Position numbers and translations under genes: made by a program. The notes under the pieces were generated by a model. The model did not search any database. It saw only the letters and a list, made by a program, of their open reading frames with translations, and was not told the origin of the DNA. 64,000 nucleotides of DNA from Gammaproteobacteria bacterium (GTDB lineage: Bacteria; Pseudomonadota; Gammaproteobacteria; Pseudomonadales; JAUIET01), in the NCBI GenBank assembly GCA_030431775.1, contig JAUIHW010000007.1, forward strand, positions 62,001-126,000. The letters are read 5' to 3'. Below are positions 10,300 to 22,412 of this stretch, in pieces; position 1 is the first letter of the stretch; each line of letters opens with the position of its first letter.

Positions 10300-12678
10300 T
10301 TGAACGACTACGTAATCTGGTTTGACCAGCTGGGTATGGCGGACGTTGAGCGGGTAGGTGGCAAGAACGCTTCGTTGGGAGAAATGATCAGCCAATTGTC
10401 AGGGGCTGGCGTTTCCGTGCCGAATGGCTTTGCAACGACTGCCAGGGCTTACCGAGACTTTATCGAACAGTCCGGGCTGGCAAGCGCGATCAGCGCGGAA
10501 CTCAAATCCTTGGACGTTGAAAACGTTGACGCTCTCGCCGCATGCGGACAGCGCATTCGAGAACAGATTGTGAACGCCAGCATGCCGGCAGCGCTGCTCG
10601 ATGCCGTTACAGAGGCTTATCATATCTTATGCGGAGATTTGTCGGACATGGCAGTGGCCGTGCGCTCTTCAGCGACCGCCGAAGATCTTCCAGATGCATC
10701 ATTCGCCGGTCAACAGGAAACCTTCCTGAATGTTCGTGGTCTTGACAGGGTGTTGCATTCTATCCGTGAAGTATTCGCCTCGCTTTATAATGATCGTGCC
10801 ATTTCCTACCGTGTACACCAGGGCTTCGAACATGACACGGTTGCACTCTCCGCGGGCATTCAGCGCATGGTTCGAAGTGAAACCGGCGCCAGCGGAGTCA
10901 TGTTCACGCTGGATACTGAATCCGGCTTCGATGGGGTGGTATTTATCACGTCATCGTATGGGCTTGGGGAAACGGTTGTTCAGGGCGCGGTAAACCCGGA
11001 TGAGTTTTACGTACGCAAACAGGGCCTGGGCGACAACAAGCCCAGTATTTTGCGCCGCAATATTGGCAGCAAGCGGATCAAGATGGTCTATGCCGACGCA
11101 AAGTCGGAGGCCACGGTAGAGACCGTCGATGTGTCCGCTGAGCAAAGGCAGAGTTTTTCCATCTCTGATGATGATGTTCATGCTCTCGCCAGGCAGGCCT
11201 TGATCATAGAACAGCATTACGGCCGGCCCATGGATATTGAGTGGGCTAAAGACGGCGATGACCAGCAAATATACATTGTTCAGGCTCGTCCCGAAACTGT
11301 TAAAAGCCGTTCGCATGCCGCTCATATAGAGCGTTATATGCTGGCAAAGCGTGGTCCCGTGCTGTGCGAAGGTCGCAGTATCGGTCAGAAGATTGGCAGT
11401 GGCCAGGTGAGGGTTGTAAGTGGTGTGGAGGCCATGAATGAGGTTCAGCAGGGCGATGTACTGGTCACCGATATGACCGACCCTGACTGGGAACCCGTGA
11501 TGAAGCGTGCAGCGGCGATTGTCACCAATCGCGGTGGTCGAACCTGTCACGCTGCAATTATTGCCCGGGAGCTCGGTATACCGGCCGTGGTGGGTTGCGG
11601 TAACGCTACCGAGGTCTTGGCTGGCGCGGCTGAAGTCACCGTTTCCTGTGCCGAAGGCGATACCGGAATGGTGTATCAGGGCTTGCTTGACTTTGAGGTG
11701 CAGTCGAGCAACGTCGACAATATGCCTGACCTGCCTTTCAAGCTAATGATGAATGTCGGTAATCCCGATCGGGCATTCGACTTCGCACAGCTGCCAAGCG
11801 ATGGTGTTGGGCTTGCCCGGCTTGAGTTTATTATCAATCGTATGATCGGGGTACACCCCAAAGCCCTGCTTGGCATGGATTCATTGCCACAGGATATTCG
11901 CGAGAAAGTTGCCCAGCGAATACACGGCTATTCGTCCCCACGTGAGTTTTTTGTCGCCAAGCTGGTAGAAGGCGTGGCAACCATAGCGGCTGCTTTCTAT
12001 CCGAAAAAAGTGATTGTCCGTCTGTCAGATTTCAAATCCAACGAATACGCCCATTTGATTGGTGGCGGGCAGTTTGAGCCGGATGAAGAAAACCCCATGC
12101 TGGGTTTTCGGGGCGCCTCGCGGTATGTCGCCAATTCATTTCGGGACTGCTTTGCGATGGAGTGTGAAGCCATGCGGCGCGTACGCAATGACATGGCACT
12201 CACTAACGTTGAGATCATGGTGCCATTTGTGCGAACCCTCGGAGAGGCCAAGCAGGTCAGTCAGTTACTTGAAGAACATGGGCTGAAACGTGGCGAAAAT
12301 GGCCTGCGAGTGATCATGATGTGTGAGTTGCCGGCCAATGCTCTGTTAGCCGATCGATTTCTAGAGTATTTTGACGGTTTTTCGATAGGTTCGAACGATC
12401 TGACCCAATTGTCGTTGGGTCTGGATCGTGATTCCGGTTTAGTCGCACACCTGTTTGATGAGCGTAACGATGCTGTTAAAGCCTTATTGAAAATGGCAAT
12501 AGATGCCTGCAAACGGGCAGGCAAGTATGTTGGTATATGCGGGCAGGGGCCTTCTGATCACCCGGATCTTGCGCAATGGCTCGTGGAGCAGGGAATTGAC
12601 AGTGTTTCGCTGAACCCGGATACCGTCATTGAAACCTGGTTGTTTCTCAGTGAGCTAAGCCAAAGTTCGCCCGAATAA
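10300..12678 (+). CDS. ppsA: Phosphoenolpyruvate synthase
   Basis: PEP synthase converts pyruvate, ATP and water to PEP, AMP and phosphate, the entry to gluconeogenesis. The 792 residues equal the E. coli enzyme in length. Domains in order: N-terminal ATP-binding domain ([32 protein letters not shown]), the swivelling phosphohistidine domain with [11 protein letters not shown] (catalytic His417), and the C-terminal PEP/pyruvate TIM barrel ([39 protein letters not shown]). Translation starts at a TTG right after GGGGGAATT; the following residues [10 protein letters not shown] match the family N-terminus, so this start is well supported. The 3' end overlaps the convergent glutamate-ligase-like gene by 32 nt. 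Confidence 0.96.
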   Translation: MNDYVIWFDQLGMADVERVGGKNASLGEMISQLSGAGVSVPNGFATTARAYRDFIEQSGLASAISAELKSLDVENVDALAACGQRIREQIVNASMPAALLDAVTEAYHILCGDLSDMAVAVRSSATAEDLPDASFAGQQETFLNVRGLDRVLHSIREVFASLYNDRAISYRVHQGFEHDTVALSAGIQRMVRSETGASGVMFTLDTESGFDGVVFITSSYGLGETVVQGAVNPDEFYVRKQGLGDNKPSILRRNIGSKRIKMVYADAKSEATVETVDVSAEQRQSFSISDDDVHALARQALIIEQHYGRPMDIEWAKDGDDQQIYIVQARPETVKSRSHAAHIERYMLAKRGPVLCEGRSIGQKIGSGQVRVVSGVEAMNEVQQGDVLVTDMTDPDWEPVMKRAAAIVTNRGGRTCHAAIIARELGIPAVVGCGNATEVLAGAAEVTVSCAEGDTGMVYQGLLDFEVQSSNVDNMPDLPFKLMMNVGNPDRAFDFAQLPSDGVGLARLEFIINRMIGVHPKALLGMDSLPQDIREKVAQRIHGYSSPREFFVAKLVEGVATIAAAFYPKKVIVRLSDFKSNEYAHLIGGGQFEPDEENPMLGFRGASRYVANSFRDCFAMECEAMRRVRNDMALTNVEIMVPFVRTLGEAKQVSQLLEEHGLKRGENGLRVIMMCELPANALLADRFLEYFDGFSIGSNDLTQLSLGLDRDSGLVAHLFDERNDAVKALLKMAIDACKRAGKYVGICGQGPSDHPDLAQWLVEQGIDSVSLNPDTVIETWLFLSELSQSSPE

Positions 12679-13612
12679 AAGCCAGCCTTTGTGCCAGATC
12701 AAGCTGTGCCGGTGGCTTGCCGACGGGGAGGAAATCTTTTTCAATCCGTCGCAGGCGCTGCAAAAGGCCTACTCCATTGGCGATCTGAATGTTCAGGCCG
12801 GGACGCGCATTCAATTCCAGCATCAGTGGGCCGCGGCTGTCATCAATTACAATATCCACACCCAGATAGCCAAGTCCTGTCATTTCGTAGCAGCGTGCTG
12901 ACAATTCCAAAATGTCATCCCAAAACGGCAGTTGCAGGCCGCTCAACGGGTTTCCGGTGTCGGGGTGAGTCAGTGTTATGTCATTGAACCAGACACCTTG
13001 TTGAGTAACTCCACTCACAACGTCCACGCCAGCTCCGATTGCGCCCTGGTGCAAATTGGCCTTACCTTGAGACTGGCGAGTAGGTAGGCGTAGCATCGCC
13101 ATTACCGGGAAACCACAGAACACGATCACACGAACGTCGGGCACGCCCTGATAGGCAATTTTTTCAAAAACGGTGGAGGGTCGAATGCGCTCCTCAACGA
13201 GAATCACATCGCGATGGCCACCCAGGCTGAACAGTCCTGCCAGAATATTGGAGCAGTGATGTTGCAGCTCACGCTCGGTGATAGCCAGTCCACTGGTTTT
13301 AATATAGCGGCCGTTGTGTGATGCCTGTATCACAATGATGCCATCGCCTCCGGCGCCCTGTGCCGGCTTGATCACAAAGTCGGAGTAAGGCGATAGAATT
13401 TCGGCAATTCGTTTTGCGGCTGAATCGGAATCGACATGGGTAATCAGGCCGGGTACTGAGACCCCGTGCTCGATGGCAAGATGCTTGGTTTTGAGTTTGT
13501 CGTCAACCAGCGGATACATTCGCCGGTCGTTGTAGCGCAGCACATAGTTCGCATTTCTTGCGTTGATGGACAGCACGCCCTGGCGACGCAATTGATTAAT
13601 CCTGTTGAACAT
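12647..13612 (-). CDS. Alpha-L-glutamate ligase-like protein (RimK-related ATP-grasp)
   Basis: A 321-residue ATP-grasp protein of the RimK-related group: [18 protein letters not shown] is the ATP-binding lysine/glycine loop, VILVEERI and [11 protein letters not shown] follow, and [17 protein letters not shown] supplies metal ligands near the C-terminus. RimK itself adds glutamates to ribosomal protein S6; this subgroup has no established substrate. It starts 2 nt after the stop of the inactive-transglutaminase membrane gene, with which it is commonly paired in proteobacteria. Literature on Pseudomonas links such pairs to osmotic-stress tolerance together with a retropepsin-like protease, but I recall this without being able to check it. 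An amino-acid or peptide ligase acting at the inner face of the membrane is an inference. Confidence 0.85.
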   Translation of the reverse strand: MFNRINQLRRQGVLSINARNANYVLRYNDRRMYPLVDDKLKTKHLAIEHGVSVPGLITHVDSDSAAKRIAEILSPYSDFVIKPAQGAGGDGIIVIQASHNGRYIKTSGLAITERELQHHCSNILAGLFSLGGHRDVILVEERIRPSTVFEKIAYQGVPDVRVIVFCGFPVMAMLRLPTRQSQGKANLHQGAIGAGVDVVSGVTQQGVWFNDITLTHPDTGNPLSGLQLPFWDDILELSARCYEMTGLGYLGVDIVIDDSRGPLMLELNARPGLNIQIANGVGLLQRLRRIEKDFLPVGKPPAQLDLAQRLAFIRANFGLAH

Positions 13613-13614
13613 GG

Positions 13615-15135
13615 CTATTTCGCCAACGCCTTAAAACGCATCAGCTCGGACAGTCGATACCCGCTGTAGCGACCGATCATCAGCATTAACGCAATACAGA
13701 CAAGAGTAATGCCTGGAAACGCGAACACCAGATGCTGCAAAATAGTAATGTTGATAATGGCATAGGTAATGGATGCAGCTACCAGGCTGCCAAGGCCTGT
13801 GGTAATAGCTTCTGCGGCGCCTCGTTCTTCCCAGATTATTGACATCCGCTCAATTGCCATGGTCAGAATTACCATGGGAAACAGGGCAACCGACAAGCCG
13901 CGGTCCATGCCAAGTTTATGTCCCAGAATGCTGATAACCCCCATACAGCAAACAACAACGGTCAAGATAACGGCCATTCTTGGTACCAGTAATAGCCGCA
14001 ATTGTTCGAGATAAAAGCGGACCAGCAAGCCGATGGAGGTAACCAGAGTAAACAGAAAAATGCCCCATACAAGCTGGGTTTCGCGAAAGGCCAGGGCAAT
14101 CAGTACTGGCGTGAAGGTGCCAAAGGTAACCAGGCCAATGAAACTTCGAAGAAAAAGAATGACCAGTACCCCTAAAGGCACGGTCAACAAAGTTTGATAT
14201 ACGATCTGGGTTTGCACGGGCAGGCTGGACAAGGAAAACTCGCTGAAAGCAGAAGGTTTGCCACGTGCCCTGATGCGAGCCAAGCGCACGGCATTGACCA
14301 CATCCTTTGAGATGCTGAAAGACAGTTCCGGATTGCGGACACCATTGGCGGTGAATACCGCATCGTCGCCCTGCCACCAGGGCAACATATCATCCGGTAA
14401 ACCCTCATCGCCGTTATTGATGTCGAAATACAGCCATTGCTCTCCGTTGTAACATCGAATCCAGATTCGCGGAGCAACATTAACTCCCTCTTTGAGCGGT
14501 ACGGCATGAATTATCTGTGCGGGTATATGAGCGTGTGACAACAGGCGAACCAGTACTGAAGCGCGACCGGTTTCTGAAACGGCTTTATCGAGAAGCAGTT
14601 GTGCATTGTTGTTGCTGTTGTCACTGAGTGTACGAATTGCCAGGGTAACAAAGGTATGGATGTCAGCCGTTTTGGAGCGGATTTCCTGAGTTAGCGACTC
14701 GGCTGCCAGCTCTTCAATTGCGGTGCTGAAACGATTTTTCTGAGTGTAGGTTGGCCCCGGCCGCTTGGCCTGTTGCGGGTCGGTACGCCTGGCCAGTGAT
14801 ACTGTGTAATACAGGGATTCTCGCCCTTGCGGAGTTCGAATTGACCAGATTACCTTACGGTTCTCGTCTTCCTGTTCGATCTTCATGCCATAGCCGTCTG
14901 CAACAAAGCGTTCATGCAAGGACTGAAAGTTCTCCTTGAACTCAGGGATGTACATAGACAACTTGGCCGGGCGGTTTCTCGCGTCGTAGCTGAGATTGGC
15001 TTCTATTGTCCAGATTTCTTCCTGAGCGTCTGGCGTAAACGGCACTCCAAGAAAAACATGTTGGTAGTACGTCAGGCCTGCACCACTTAACAGCAGCAGT
15101 GCGACCAGAATATGGAGATGGTATCGATTGCTCAA
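13615..15135 (-). CDS. Inactive transglutaminase fused to seven transmembrane helices
   Basis: This 506-residue membrane protein has an N-terminal signal anchor (about 6-24), a periplasmic transglutaminase-like domain (about 170-260, containing LVRLLSHAHIPAQIIHAVPL), and then a run of hydrophobic helices from about residue 310 to 490. The Cys-His-Asp catalytic triad expected of active transglutaminases is not apparent, which matches the family description of an inactive domain fused to 7TM. Translation starts at TTG (15133-15135) behind AAGGA at 5-nt spacing. It is 10 nt downstream of the DUF7931-like gene and 2 nt upstream of the ATP-grasp ligase-like gene, so it lies inside one operon. Its function is not known to me. 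Confidence 0.83.
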   Translation of the reverse strand: MSNRYHLHILVALLLLSGAGLTYYQHVFLGVPFTPDAQEEIWTIEANLSYDARNRPAKLSMYIPEFKENFQSLHERFVADGYGMKIEQEDENRKVIWSIRTPQGRESLYYTVSLARRTDPQQAKRPGPTYTQKNRFSTAIEELAAESLTQEIRSKTADIHTFVTLAIRTLSDNSNNNAQLLLDKAVSETGRASVLVRLLSHAHIPAQIIHAVPLKEGVNVAPRIWIRCYNGEQWLYFDINNGDEGLPDDMLPWWQGDDAVFTANGVRNPELSFSISKDVVNAVRLARIRARGKPSAFSEFSLSSLPVQTQIVYQTLLTVPLGVLVILFLRSFIGLVTFGTFTPVLIALAFRETQLVWGIFLFTLVTSIGLLVRFYLEQLRLLLVPRMAVILTVVVCCMGVISILGHKLGMDRGLSVALFPMVILTMAIERMSIIWEERGAAEAITTGLGSLVAASITYAIINITILQHLVFAFPGITLVCIALMLMIGRYSGYRLSELMRFKALAK

Positions 15136-15145
15136 GATGTTCCTT

Positions 15146-15631
15146 TTACAGTGTCAATTGGCGAAGCTCTGGATGAGACTGCGCACGTTGCCAGAGGTAG
15201 TCAAAGTGTTCCAGGCGTGGAAGGACGTCGGCTGGCGTGTCCGGATCAAACCAGGCCAGCATCTCCTGCTGCGATTTACGGAAAACCAGACCATTGCGAT
15301 CGGCCAGCAAATAGTCTGCTTTGAAGCGGTCGGGCGGCTCGCTGAGCACCCGAATCGAACACAGGCTGGACAGATTGCGGGCCAATTCAACCAATGGATT
15401 GGTTTTTCCTCGCGACACTCCATCCAAGCTGGTCAGGATACGCGCCTGCGCCTGCCGATTAGCGCGTAACATTGAAGACAGCGCCTCCACCAATTCCGGG
15501 GCACCGCAAATTTCCGCTTCAAGAGTGGGCGCATACAGCCGGATGACCCGGGTGGCATTGCTCACCAAAGTTGTGGCCGCTTGCTGGTAGCCGCCCGGAA
15601 AACTCACTTCGCAGGCTTGGTCAAAGTTCAT
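15146..15631 (-). CDS. DUF7931-like protein, probable phospholipase-D-like fold, no catalytic motif
   Basis: About 161 residues from the ATG at 15631, which overlaps the end of roxA by 11 nt. The protein resembles the domain that in pseudomonads is fused to or placed beside GNAT acetyltransferases (here compared with DUF7931): an N-terminal RVIRLYAPTLEAEICG strand-helix, LVELARNL, then SIRVLSEPP and KADYLLADRNGLVFRK, ending in a FDYLWQRAQ helix. The alternation suggests a phospholipase-D-like fold, but no HxK motif is present, so enzymatic activity is doubtful. It lies between RoxA and the inactive-transglutaminase protein in a tightly packed operon. Function unknown. Confidence 0.72.
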   Translation of the reverse strand: MNFDQACEVSFPGGYQQAATTLVSNATRVIRLYAPTLEAEICGAPELVEALSSMLRANRQAQARILTSLDGVSRGKTNPLVELARNLSSLCSIRVLSEPPDRFKADYLLADRNGLVFRKSQQEMLAWFDPDTPADVLPRLEHFDYLWQRAQSHPELRQLTL

Positions 15632-16816
15632 GTTCTTCAATCTCCCAGGCACCGTTGGCAATTACCAGACGCAATAACTCCCGGTTGCTGTGGCATTGTC
15701 GCTCAGCTGGGTTTTCGCAATGCTCTCTCAACTGAGAGTTTTGCACAAATTTACTCTCGCACAAAATATCCACCCAATCAGGATCAACCCCGGGCAGTTG
15801 CCGCTTTTCGCCATTGCAGTATACCGTGTGCAGGCCACCAACACAGGCGTAACACAGTCTTGCGCTGGTACTGCGGCGCAACCCACTGATCAAGGCCTGA
15901 TTCTCCTCAAACCATTGCCAGTCGGGCCGAAAGTTGACTGCTGGGGGCTGGCGTTGCTCCGGTAATTCAGTTTGCAGCAGGCCGAGTGTGTCCGCGAGTA
16001 GCTGGTGGTCGCTGCAGAGCTGGCTGAGCTCGTGGCTAATCCGGGCAATATCCTGTTCGCTGATAATTGATTTTACGCCGCCTCCGGAGTGTGCCTGGTA
16101 GGTGCCAGGGCTGCATTGAAATCGCTGCCACTCTGACAGCTGTTGTTCCGCCTGGTATGCCCATTCTCCAATGAACTCGCGGTAACTGGGCGCTCGAAAA
16201 CCGACTGAATAGGTCAGACTTGCTTCATCGGCGATGCCCCAGTGGGCAAGCCCCGGAGGCAGGTAGAGGATATCACCTTGCGAAAGCGTGTATTCCTGTT
16301 GTTGGGAAAACTGGTTTATCAGCTGCTGGCCATCGACTTGCCGGACCGCTGTTTTCTGATCACATTGTTGGCCGATCTTCCAGCGGCGACAGCCGACCCC
16401 CTGGATCAGAAAGACGTCATAGTGGTCGTAATGTGGGCCAACACTGCCACCGGGAGTGGCAAAGCTAACCATGATGTCTTCAAAGCGCCACGCGGGTATG
16501 AAGGAAAACGCATCACGAAGTTCCAGTAACTCGGGAACAAAGTCTTCAACCGCTTGAACCAGCAGCGTGGAATGGCTGTCGGGCAGGCCTAGCAGCCGGT
16601 CATCTGTAAAGGGTCCGTGCTCTACCGTAAAGTCTGGACCATAAACGATTCGGCTGCAGGCATCCTCCATCGTTGCAAGGCCCGCCAGGTCATTCGCATC
16701 CAATGGGTCGTCGAAGTCTCTGAGTGCGGCCGGTAGCAGCAGCGCTTGTTGTTGCCAGAAATCCCGCAGAAATGCCTGCTGTTTCTGGCGGCTGTCAAGC
16801 CCATGCAGCACGGGCA

Positions 16817-16817
<1 letters not shown>
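15621..16817 (-). CDS. roxA: Ribosomal protein L16 arginine 3-hydroxylase (JmjC/cupin oxygenase)
   Basis: A 398-residue member of the ROX/YcfD family of Fe(II)- and 2-oxoglutarate-dependent oxygenases, which in E. coli hydroxylate an arginine of ribosomal protein L16. The metal ligands are visible: His129 and Asp131 in GPHYDHYDVFLIQG and His192 in PPGLAHWG. RRWKIG and GDILYLPPG are typical of the cupin barrel; a helical dimerisation region and winged-helix tail follow, giving the normal length. The ATG overlaps the purB stop by 1 nt (TAATG), so translation is probably coupled. Oxygen-dependent ribosome modification is known for the family; L16 as substrate here is inferred. Confidence 0.9.
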
Positions 16818-18223
<1,406 letters not shown>

Positions 18224-18841
18224 TTAAAGGTTGAGTTGGGCCAGCGCTTCCTGGTGGTAAGCACCGCGATTCATGATCAGTCGAAGGCGTGAGCCGCCCA
18301 TTGAGCGCCAGATTCGTACGGCCCTTACTGCACACAACAACACGGCTCGAATACAATTGGCTGTGTGCTCATCCTGCAAGTGCTGCATATTACCTTTTAC
18401 ATGAATGCGATATTTGAGAGTGCTCAAGGTGTCCTGGTAGATACCGGCAATGCTGTCGGCCAGGGCGTGGCTGTCTGACTCAAAGTGTGCGCTTCGATAA
18501 TGTGCATGATCCAGTCGGCTGCGAATAATCTGCAGCATGTTTTTATTTGCGCTAAGTTTGCGCTCCAAATGAATCAAGGCAACGGCATAATGCAATACGT
18601 TTTGGTTGGCTTCGTTCGAGTTGCGACGCTCCAGCAAGTTGATCAATACGCGTAAACCCGGTTCGAGTGCGCTGGTGTCACCAAACGCATCGTTGGCATC
18701 GTCGTACTCGAAAATAAACAATTGGCGCAAACAAAACTCCAGCTCGCGAACGTCAACGCTACCACTCTGGGCAAGCTGGTCGACCAGGCGGCAATGTTGG
18801 AGCAGGGCAGCAATTGCCAGCGCCTGTTGCTGAATATTCAT
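18224..18841 (-). CDS. hflD: High frequency lysogenization protein HflD homologue
   Basis: A 205-residue all-helical protein in the position always occupied by hflD, between mnmA and purB. Recognisable stretches are [17 protein letters not shown] near the N-terminus and [22 protein letters not shown] near the C-terminus. In E. coli HflD is a membrane-peripheral protein that binds the lambda CII activator; its host role is unclear. The ATG at 18841 overlaps the mnmA stop by 4 nt (ATGA), which decides the start against an in-frame ATG 20 codons upstream inside mnmA. Confidence 0.9.
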   Translation of the reverse strand: MNIQQQALAIAALLQHCRLVDQLAQSGSVDVRELEFCLRQLFIFEYDDANDAFGDTSALEPGLRVLINLLERRNSNEANQNVLHYAVALIHLERKLSANKNMLQIIRSRLDHAHYRSAHFESDSHALADSIAGIYQDTLSTLKYRIHVKGNMQHLQDEHTANCIRAVLLCAVRAVRIWRSMGGSRLRLIMNRGAYHQEALAQLNL

Positions 18842-19959
18842 AGCGCGTCTGCCAATTTCAATTCGGTATCGGCAGCTTCGATGACTCCGCCGCCCAGGCA
18901 AACCTCGCCCGAATAGAAAACGCAGGACTGGCCAGGAGTGATGGCTCGCTGTGCGTCTTCAAAGGTAACCCGGTATCCGCTGCCTTCGCGCTCAAGTACG
19001 CAGTCCTGGTCCGCTTGTCGGTAACGGGTTTTGGCCATGCAATGCAGCGGTAACTCGGGACTGGCGCTGTTGACCCAATGTATTTTGCTGATATGGCAGC
19101 TGGATGAGTATAGTGCATTGTGCTGATTGCCCTGCACAACTATCAGGACGTTATTGGCTAAGTCTTTTGCCGCAACATACCAGGGTTCATCCGAGCTGCC
19201 GCGCCGCCCGCCAATCCTCAGGCCCTGGCGTTGGCCGATTGTATGAAACATCAGGCCATTATGAGTGCCCAGCAACTCACCGTCCACGCTTCTTATTTCA
19301 CCCGGCTGCGCGGGTAAGTATTGTTCCAGAAAGTCAGCAAAGCGCCGCTCACCAATAAAGCAGATACCTGTGCTGTCTTTTTTGTCGTGGGTAATCAGGC
19401 CAAGCTCACGGGCCAGTTCGCGTACTTCCTCTTTGTGCAACTCGCCAACTGGAAACAGACTTTCGCTAAGCTGGTGTTCTGCCACAGCGTGCAGGAAATA
19501 GCTTTGATCCTTGCTATGGTCCAGACCTTTAAGCAGACGCGTTTGTCCTGCTTTCTGCTCACAGCGCGCATAGTGTCCGGTTGCTATTTTGTCAGCACCC
19601 AGTGAACGGGCATGCTCTAGAAAAGCTTTAAACTTTATCTCCTTGTTGCACAGAATGTCCGGGTTAGGGGTTCGTCCGGCCCGATACTCGTCAAGAAAGT
19701 GGGCAAAGACTCTGTCCCAGTATTGTTGAGAGAAGCTGACAGTATGAAGCTTGATACCTAATGATTGGGCGACATGAGCGGCGTCAGCCAGATCCCGCAT
19801 GGCTGTGCAGTACTCGGTACCGTCATCGTCATCCCAGTTTTTCATGAACAGGCCTTCAACCGTATATCCCTGCTGCTGCAGCAGATAGGCTGCGACCGAG
19901 GAGTCCACGCCGCCGGACATACCAACAACAATGTTGCCGTGTTTTGGGATTGCCGTCAT
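18838..19959 (-). CDS. mnmA: tRNA-specific 2-thiouridylase
   Basis: MnmA thiolates U34 of tRNA-Lys, tRNA-Glu and tRNA-Gln using sulfur relayed by the Tus proteins. The 373-residue sequence has the PP-loop SGGVDSS (15-21) for ATP, the first catalytic cysteine in [10 protein letters not shown] (Cys104), and the second in [12 protein letters not shown] (Cys200). TGHYAR and [14 protein letters not shown] are also present. It is the second gene of nudJ-mnmA-hflD-purB and starts about 30 nt after nudJ. The TusBCDE relay genes, which in pseudomonads sit after cysG, are not in this window. Confidence 0.96.
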   Translation of the reverse strand: MTAIPKHGNIVVGMSGGVDSSVAAYLLQQQGYTVEGLFMKNWDDDDGTEYCTAMRDLADAAHVAQSLGIKLHTVSFSQQYWDRVFAHFLDEYRAGRTPNPDILCNKEIKFKAFLEHARSLGADKIATGHYARCEQKAGQTRLLKGLDHSKDQSYFLHAVAEHQLSESLFPVGELHKEEVRELARELGLITHDKKDSTGICFIGERRFADFLEQYLPAQPGEIRSVDGELLGTHNGLMFHTIGQRQGLRIGGRRGSSDEPWYVAAKDLANNVLIVVQGNQHNALYSSSCHISKIHWVNSASPELPLHCMAKTRYRQADQDCVLEREGSGYRVTFEDAQRAITPGQSCVFYSGEVCLGGGVIEAADTELKLADAL

Positions 19960-19989
19960 TACGAAATTAGGCGCCTGTCAGTCAAGGTT

Positions 19990-20457
19990 TCAGGAGTTTG
20001 GCGTGTGAATAACTGGTGGCGAAGCGACAACGGATAAGTCGAAGCGTTGCCCGGCCAAATAGGCATCCAGTGTCTGGATGACCAGTAAGCTGCGCATTTT
20101 ATCACGCTGCGCCCTGAGTTCATCTTCGCTGAGCCACTCCACAGCCAAAATATCCGGGTCGAGTTCGGCATCGGGTTGTTCTCGTAGCGGCCTGGCTTCA
20201 AAAGCCACCCGGCAAAAAGTTTCAGCATGCTCATTGCTGCTAAGAAACATCCCAATCACTGCAGTGGGCGCTACGTGCCAGCCGGTTTCCTCCAGGGTTT
20301 CCCGGATTGCGGCTTCCAGCAGGCTTTCACCGGGCTCCCAGTGCCCGGCTGGCTGGTTGAGGACGTCGCGGCCATGATCAGTTTCCCTGACCATAAGAAA
20401 GCGGCCATCCCTGGCTACTACGGTCGCGACAGTCAGGTGGACATTCGGAATATTCAA
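19990..20457 (-). CDS. nudJ: Nudix hydrolase NudJ (phosphatase NudJ)
   Basis: NudJ hydrolyses nucleoside tri- and diphosphates and, in E. coli, the thiamine precursor HMP-PP. The Nudix box is complete: GHWEPGESLLEAAIRETLEETGW, of the form G-x5-E-x7-RExxEExGW, at about residues 36-58. I chose the TTG at 20455-20457, which sits 4 nt after a perfect AGGAGG. It gives a 155-residue protein beginning LNIPNVHLTVATVVA, as in the family. The ATG further upstream would add 39 residues unlike the family and run into the icd promoter region. It heads the nudJ-mnmA-hflD-purB cluster and is divergent from icd. Confidence 0.92.
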   Translation of the reverse strand: MNIPNVHLTVATVVARDGRFLMVRETDHGRDVLNQPAGHWEPGESLLEAAIRETLEETGWHVAPTAVIGMFLSSNEHAETFCRVAFEARPLREQPDAELDPDILAVEWLSEDELRAQRDKMRSLLVIQTLDAYLAGQRFDLSVVASPPVIHTPNS

Positions 20458-20575
20458 TCGGCCTCCTGGCAAGTGATTATTGTGGCTTGATGGGACGCCG
20501 TCAAAATCAAATTCCTCGAGCGAGATGATATACTTGTGCGCTTTGCACCGCTTCACAAACCTCTGGAGTACCACA

Positions 20576-21829
20576 ATGGCTTACAAGCATATCAAGATCC
20601 CTGCCAATGGCGAAAAAATTACCCTTAATGAAGACTTCTCATTGAATGTTCCCGACAAACCCATTATTCCCTATATCGAGGGAGATGGCATTGGAGTTGA
20701 CATATCACCTGTGATGCTGGCCGTTGTTGATGCAGCGGTGGAGAAGGCTTACGGCGGCCAGCGACAGATAGTCTGGATGGAAGTCTTTAATGGAGAAAAG
20801 GCGGCCGAACTGTATGACGGTGACTGGTTTCCTGAAGAAACTCTGGACGCTATCCGTGAATACGTTGTCGCCATTAAAGGGCCTCTGACCACACCGGTTG
20901 GCGGCGGGTTTCGGTCTTTGAATGTTGCGTTGCGACAGGAAATGGACCTGTTCGTTTGCCAGCGCCCAGTGAAATGGTTTGAGGGCGTGCCGTCACCGGT
21001 GACTGAACCGCACAAAACCAATATGGTCATTTTTAGAGAGAACTCCGAAGACATTTATGCGGGCATTGAGTGGAAAGCTGACAGCGATGAAGCCAATAAG
21101 GTGATCAAGTTTCTGCGCGAGGAAATGGGCGTTCAGAAGATTCGTTTCCCCGAGGGCTGTGGCATCGGTGTGAAACCGGTGTCCAAAGAAGGCACCACCC
21201 GCCTGGTCAGAAAGGCCATTCAGTATGCTATTGACGAGGATCTGCCGTCTGTCACCCTGGTGCACAAAGGCAATATCATGAAGTTCACCGAGGGAGCCTT
21301 CAAAGACTGGGGGTATGAGGCGGCACAACAGTATTTTGGTGCTGAGTTGCTCGACGGCGGCCCCTGGTGCACCCTGAAGAACCCGAAAACAGGTAATGAT
21401 ATTATTATTAAGGATGTCATTGCTGATGCCATGCTGCAACAGGTGTTATTGCGTCCTGACGAGTACAGCGTAATCGCCACTTTGAACCTGAACGGTGATT
21501 ATCTGTCAGATGCTCTGGCTGCCCAGGTAGGTGGCATTGGTATTGCACCAGGCGCTAATCTCAGTGATGAAGTCGCGCTGTTTGAGGCCACTCATGGAAC
21601 CGCGCCAAAGTACGCCGGCCAGGATAAGGTCAACCCGGGATCACTGATACTGTCCGCCGAAATGATGCTTCGTCATTTGGGCTGGAAGGAAGCCGCCGAC
21701 CTTATTATCAGTGGCATGGAAGGTGCCATTAAGGCGCGAACAGTGACCTACGACTTCGAACGCCTCATGGAAGGTGCCAAACTGTTGAAGTGCTCAGAGT
21801 TTGGACAGGCTGTGGTCGAGCATATGTAA
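20576..21829 (+). CDS. icd: NADP-dependent isocitrate dehydrogenase
   Basis: Oxidative decarboxylation of isocitrate to 2-oxoglutarate in the TCA cycle. The 417 residues match the E. coli-type dimeric enzyme (416). Signatures are [17 protein letters not shown], the phosphorylatable-serine/substrate loop region [30 protein letters not shown], and [17 protein letters not shown] with the metal aspartates. The Ser in GGGFRSLNV is where AceK would phosphorylate in organisms with that control. The ATG at 20576 is preceded by GGAG with 7-nt spacing. A possible -10 (TATACT, 20529-20534) lies upstream, but its -35 is weak. Confidence 0.96.
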   Translation: MAYKHIKIPANGEKITLNEDFSLNVPDKPIIPYIEGDGIGVDISPVMLAVVDAAVEKAYGGQRQIVWMEVFNGEKAAELYDGDWFPEETLDAIREYVVAIKGPLTTPVGGGFRSLNVALRQEMDLFVCQRPVKWFEGVPSPVTEPHKTNMVIFRENSEDIYAGIEWKADSDEANKVIKFLREEMGVQKIRFPEGCGIGVKPVSKEGTTRLVRKAIQYAIDEDLPSVTLVHKGNIMKFTEGAFKDWGYEAAQQYFGAELLDGGPWCTLKNPKTGNDIIIKDVIADAMLQQVLLRPDEYSVIATLNLNGDYLSDALAAQVGGIGIAPGANLSDEVALFEATHGTAPKYAGQDKVNPGSLILSAEMMLRHLGWKEAADLIISGMEGAIKARTVTYDFERLMEGAKLLKCSEFGQAVVEHM

Positions 21830-21839
21830 AGGTAAGCAC

Positions 21840-21864
21840 GCCCGGGTGCCGCTGGCACCTGGGC
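21840..21864. terminator. GC-rich hairpin between convergent icd and cspD
   Basis: Arms GCCCGGGTGCC and GGCACCTGGGC (one G-T pair) are separated by a 3-nt loop, placed 11 nt after the icd stop. There is no uridine run on either side, so intrinsic termination is uncertain. Confidence 0.4.
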
Positions 21865-21870
21865 TGCGAG

Positions 21871-22185
21871 TCACGCCGGCTCTTCTTCAAGCTGCTGGGT
21901 CGGCTCCCGGGTGGCGTCCTGCGAAGCCGCGGTGGCTTCTGGTGTTTCAGTAGGCGATAATGCCTGCTGTCCATCAGAGCCTGCTACCGGAGAGATATTA
22001 ACAGCATGCAATCCCTTTGGGCCGTCTTCAGTGTCGAAAGAAACACTTTGTCCGGCCTTCAGGGTTTTGTAGCCGTCCATGACAATGGCAGAATAGTGGG
22101 CGAAAATATCGCCGCTGTCGTCTTCCGGGAGGATGAAGCCATAGCCTTTGGCGTTGTTGAACCACTTTACGACACCTTTTTGCAT
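21871..22185 (-). CDS. cspD: Cold-shock domain protein with acidic tail, CspD-like
   Basis: Residues 1-67 form a cold-shock domain with RNP1-type KGYGFI and RNP2-type DIFAHYSAI motifs; such proteins bind single-stranded DNA or RNA. Gene position next to clpS-clpA is that of cspD, whose E. coli product is a replication inhibitor made in stationary phase. This version is 104 residues, against about 74 for E. coli CspD. The extra roughly 35 residues are disordered-looking and rich in Pro, Glu, Thr, Ala and Gln, ending EEEPA. AAAGGAAAAG upstream of the ATG is the likely ribosome site. The gene is convergent with icd and divergent from clpS. Confidence 0.88.
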   Translation of the reverse strand: MQKGVVKWFNNAKGYGFILPEDDSGDIFAHYSAIVMDGYKTLKAGQSVSFDTEDGPKGLHAVNISPVAGSDGQQALSPTETPEATAASQDATREPTQQLEEEPA

Positions 22186-22357
22186 GGTATCTTTTCCTTT
22201 AAGAATCTTGCCTAAATACTTGTAGGCCTTTATTTTTTTAGTTTCTGAACCAGCATTCTAATTCCCAGGGGAATCAGTAGCTTAGCGTCCTGGCACGTGT
22301 TCAGGTTGCATTGTTTAACAGGCAAGGGGTTGTAGTCAAGTCGTGTTGCCACCACGT

Positions 22358-22363
22358 TATAAT
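22358..22363 (+). promoter_or_regulatory. Candidate -10 element of clpS-clpA
   Basis: A perfect TATAAT at 22358-22363, 50 nt before the clpS start codon, inside the 227-nt cspD/clpS divergent region. No good -35 hexamer is seen at 16-18 nt, so the promoter may need an activator. The rest of that intergenic region shows nothing I can name. Confidence 0.35.
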
Positions 22364-22412
22364 GAGACTCCGGTAACATTCTCAAGTTCTGCATTGAAAA
22401 AGAGCTCCTCAC

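Noticed and set aside
10951-11550. 199-codon frame on the minus strand inside ppsA
   Set aside because: Lies opposite the conserved phosphohistidine domain of PEP synthase; no motif of its own.
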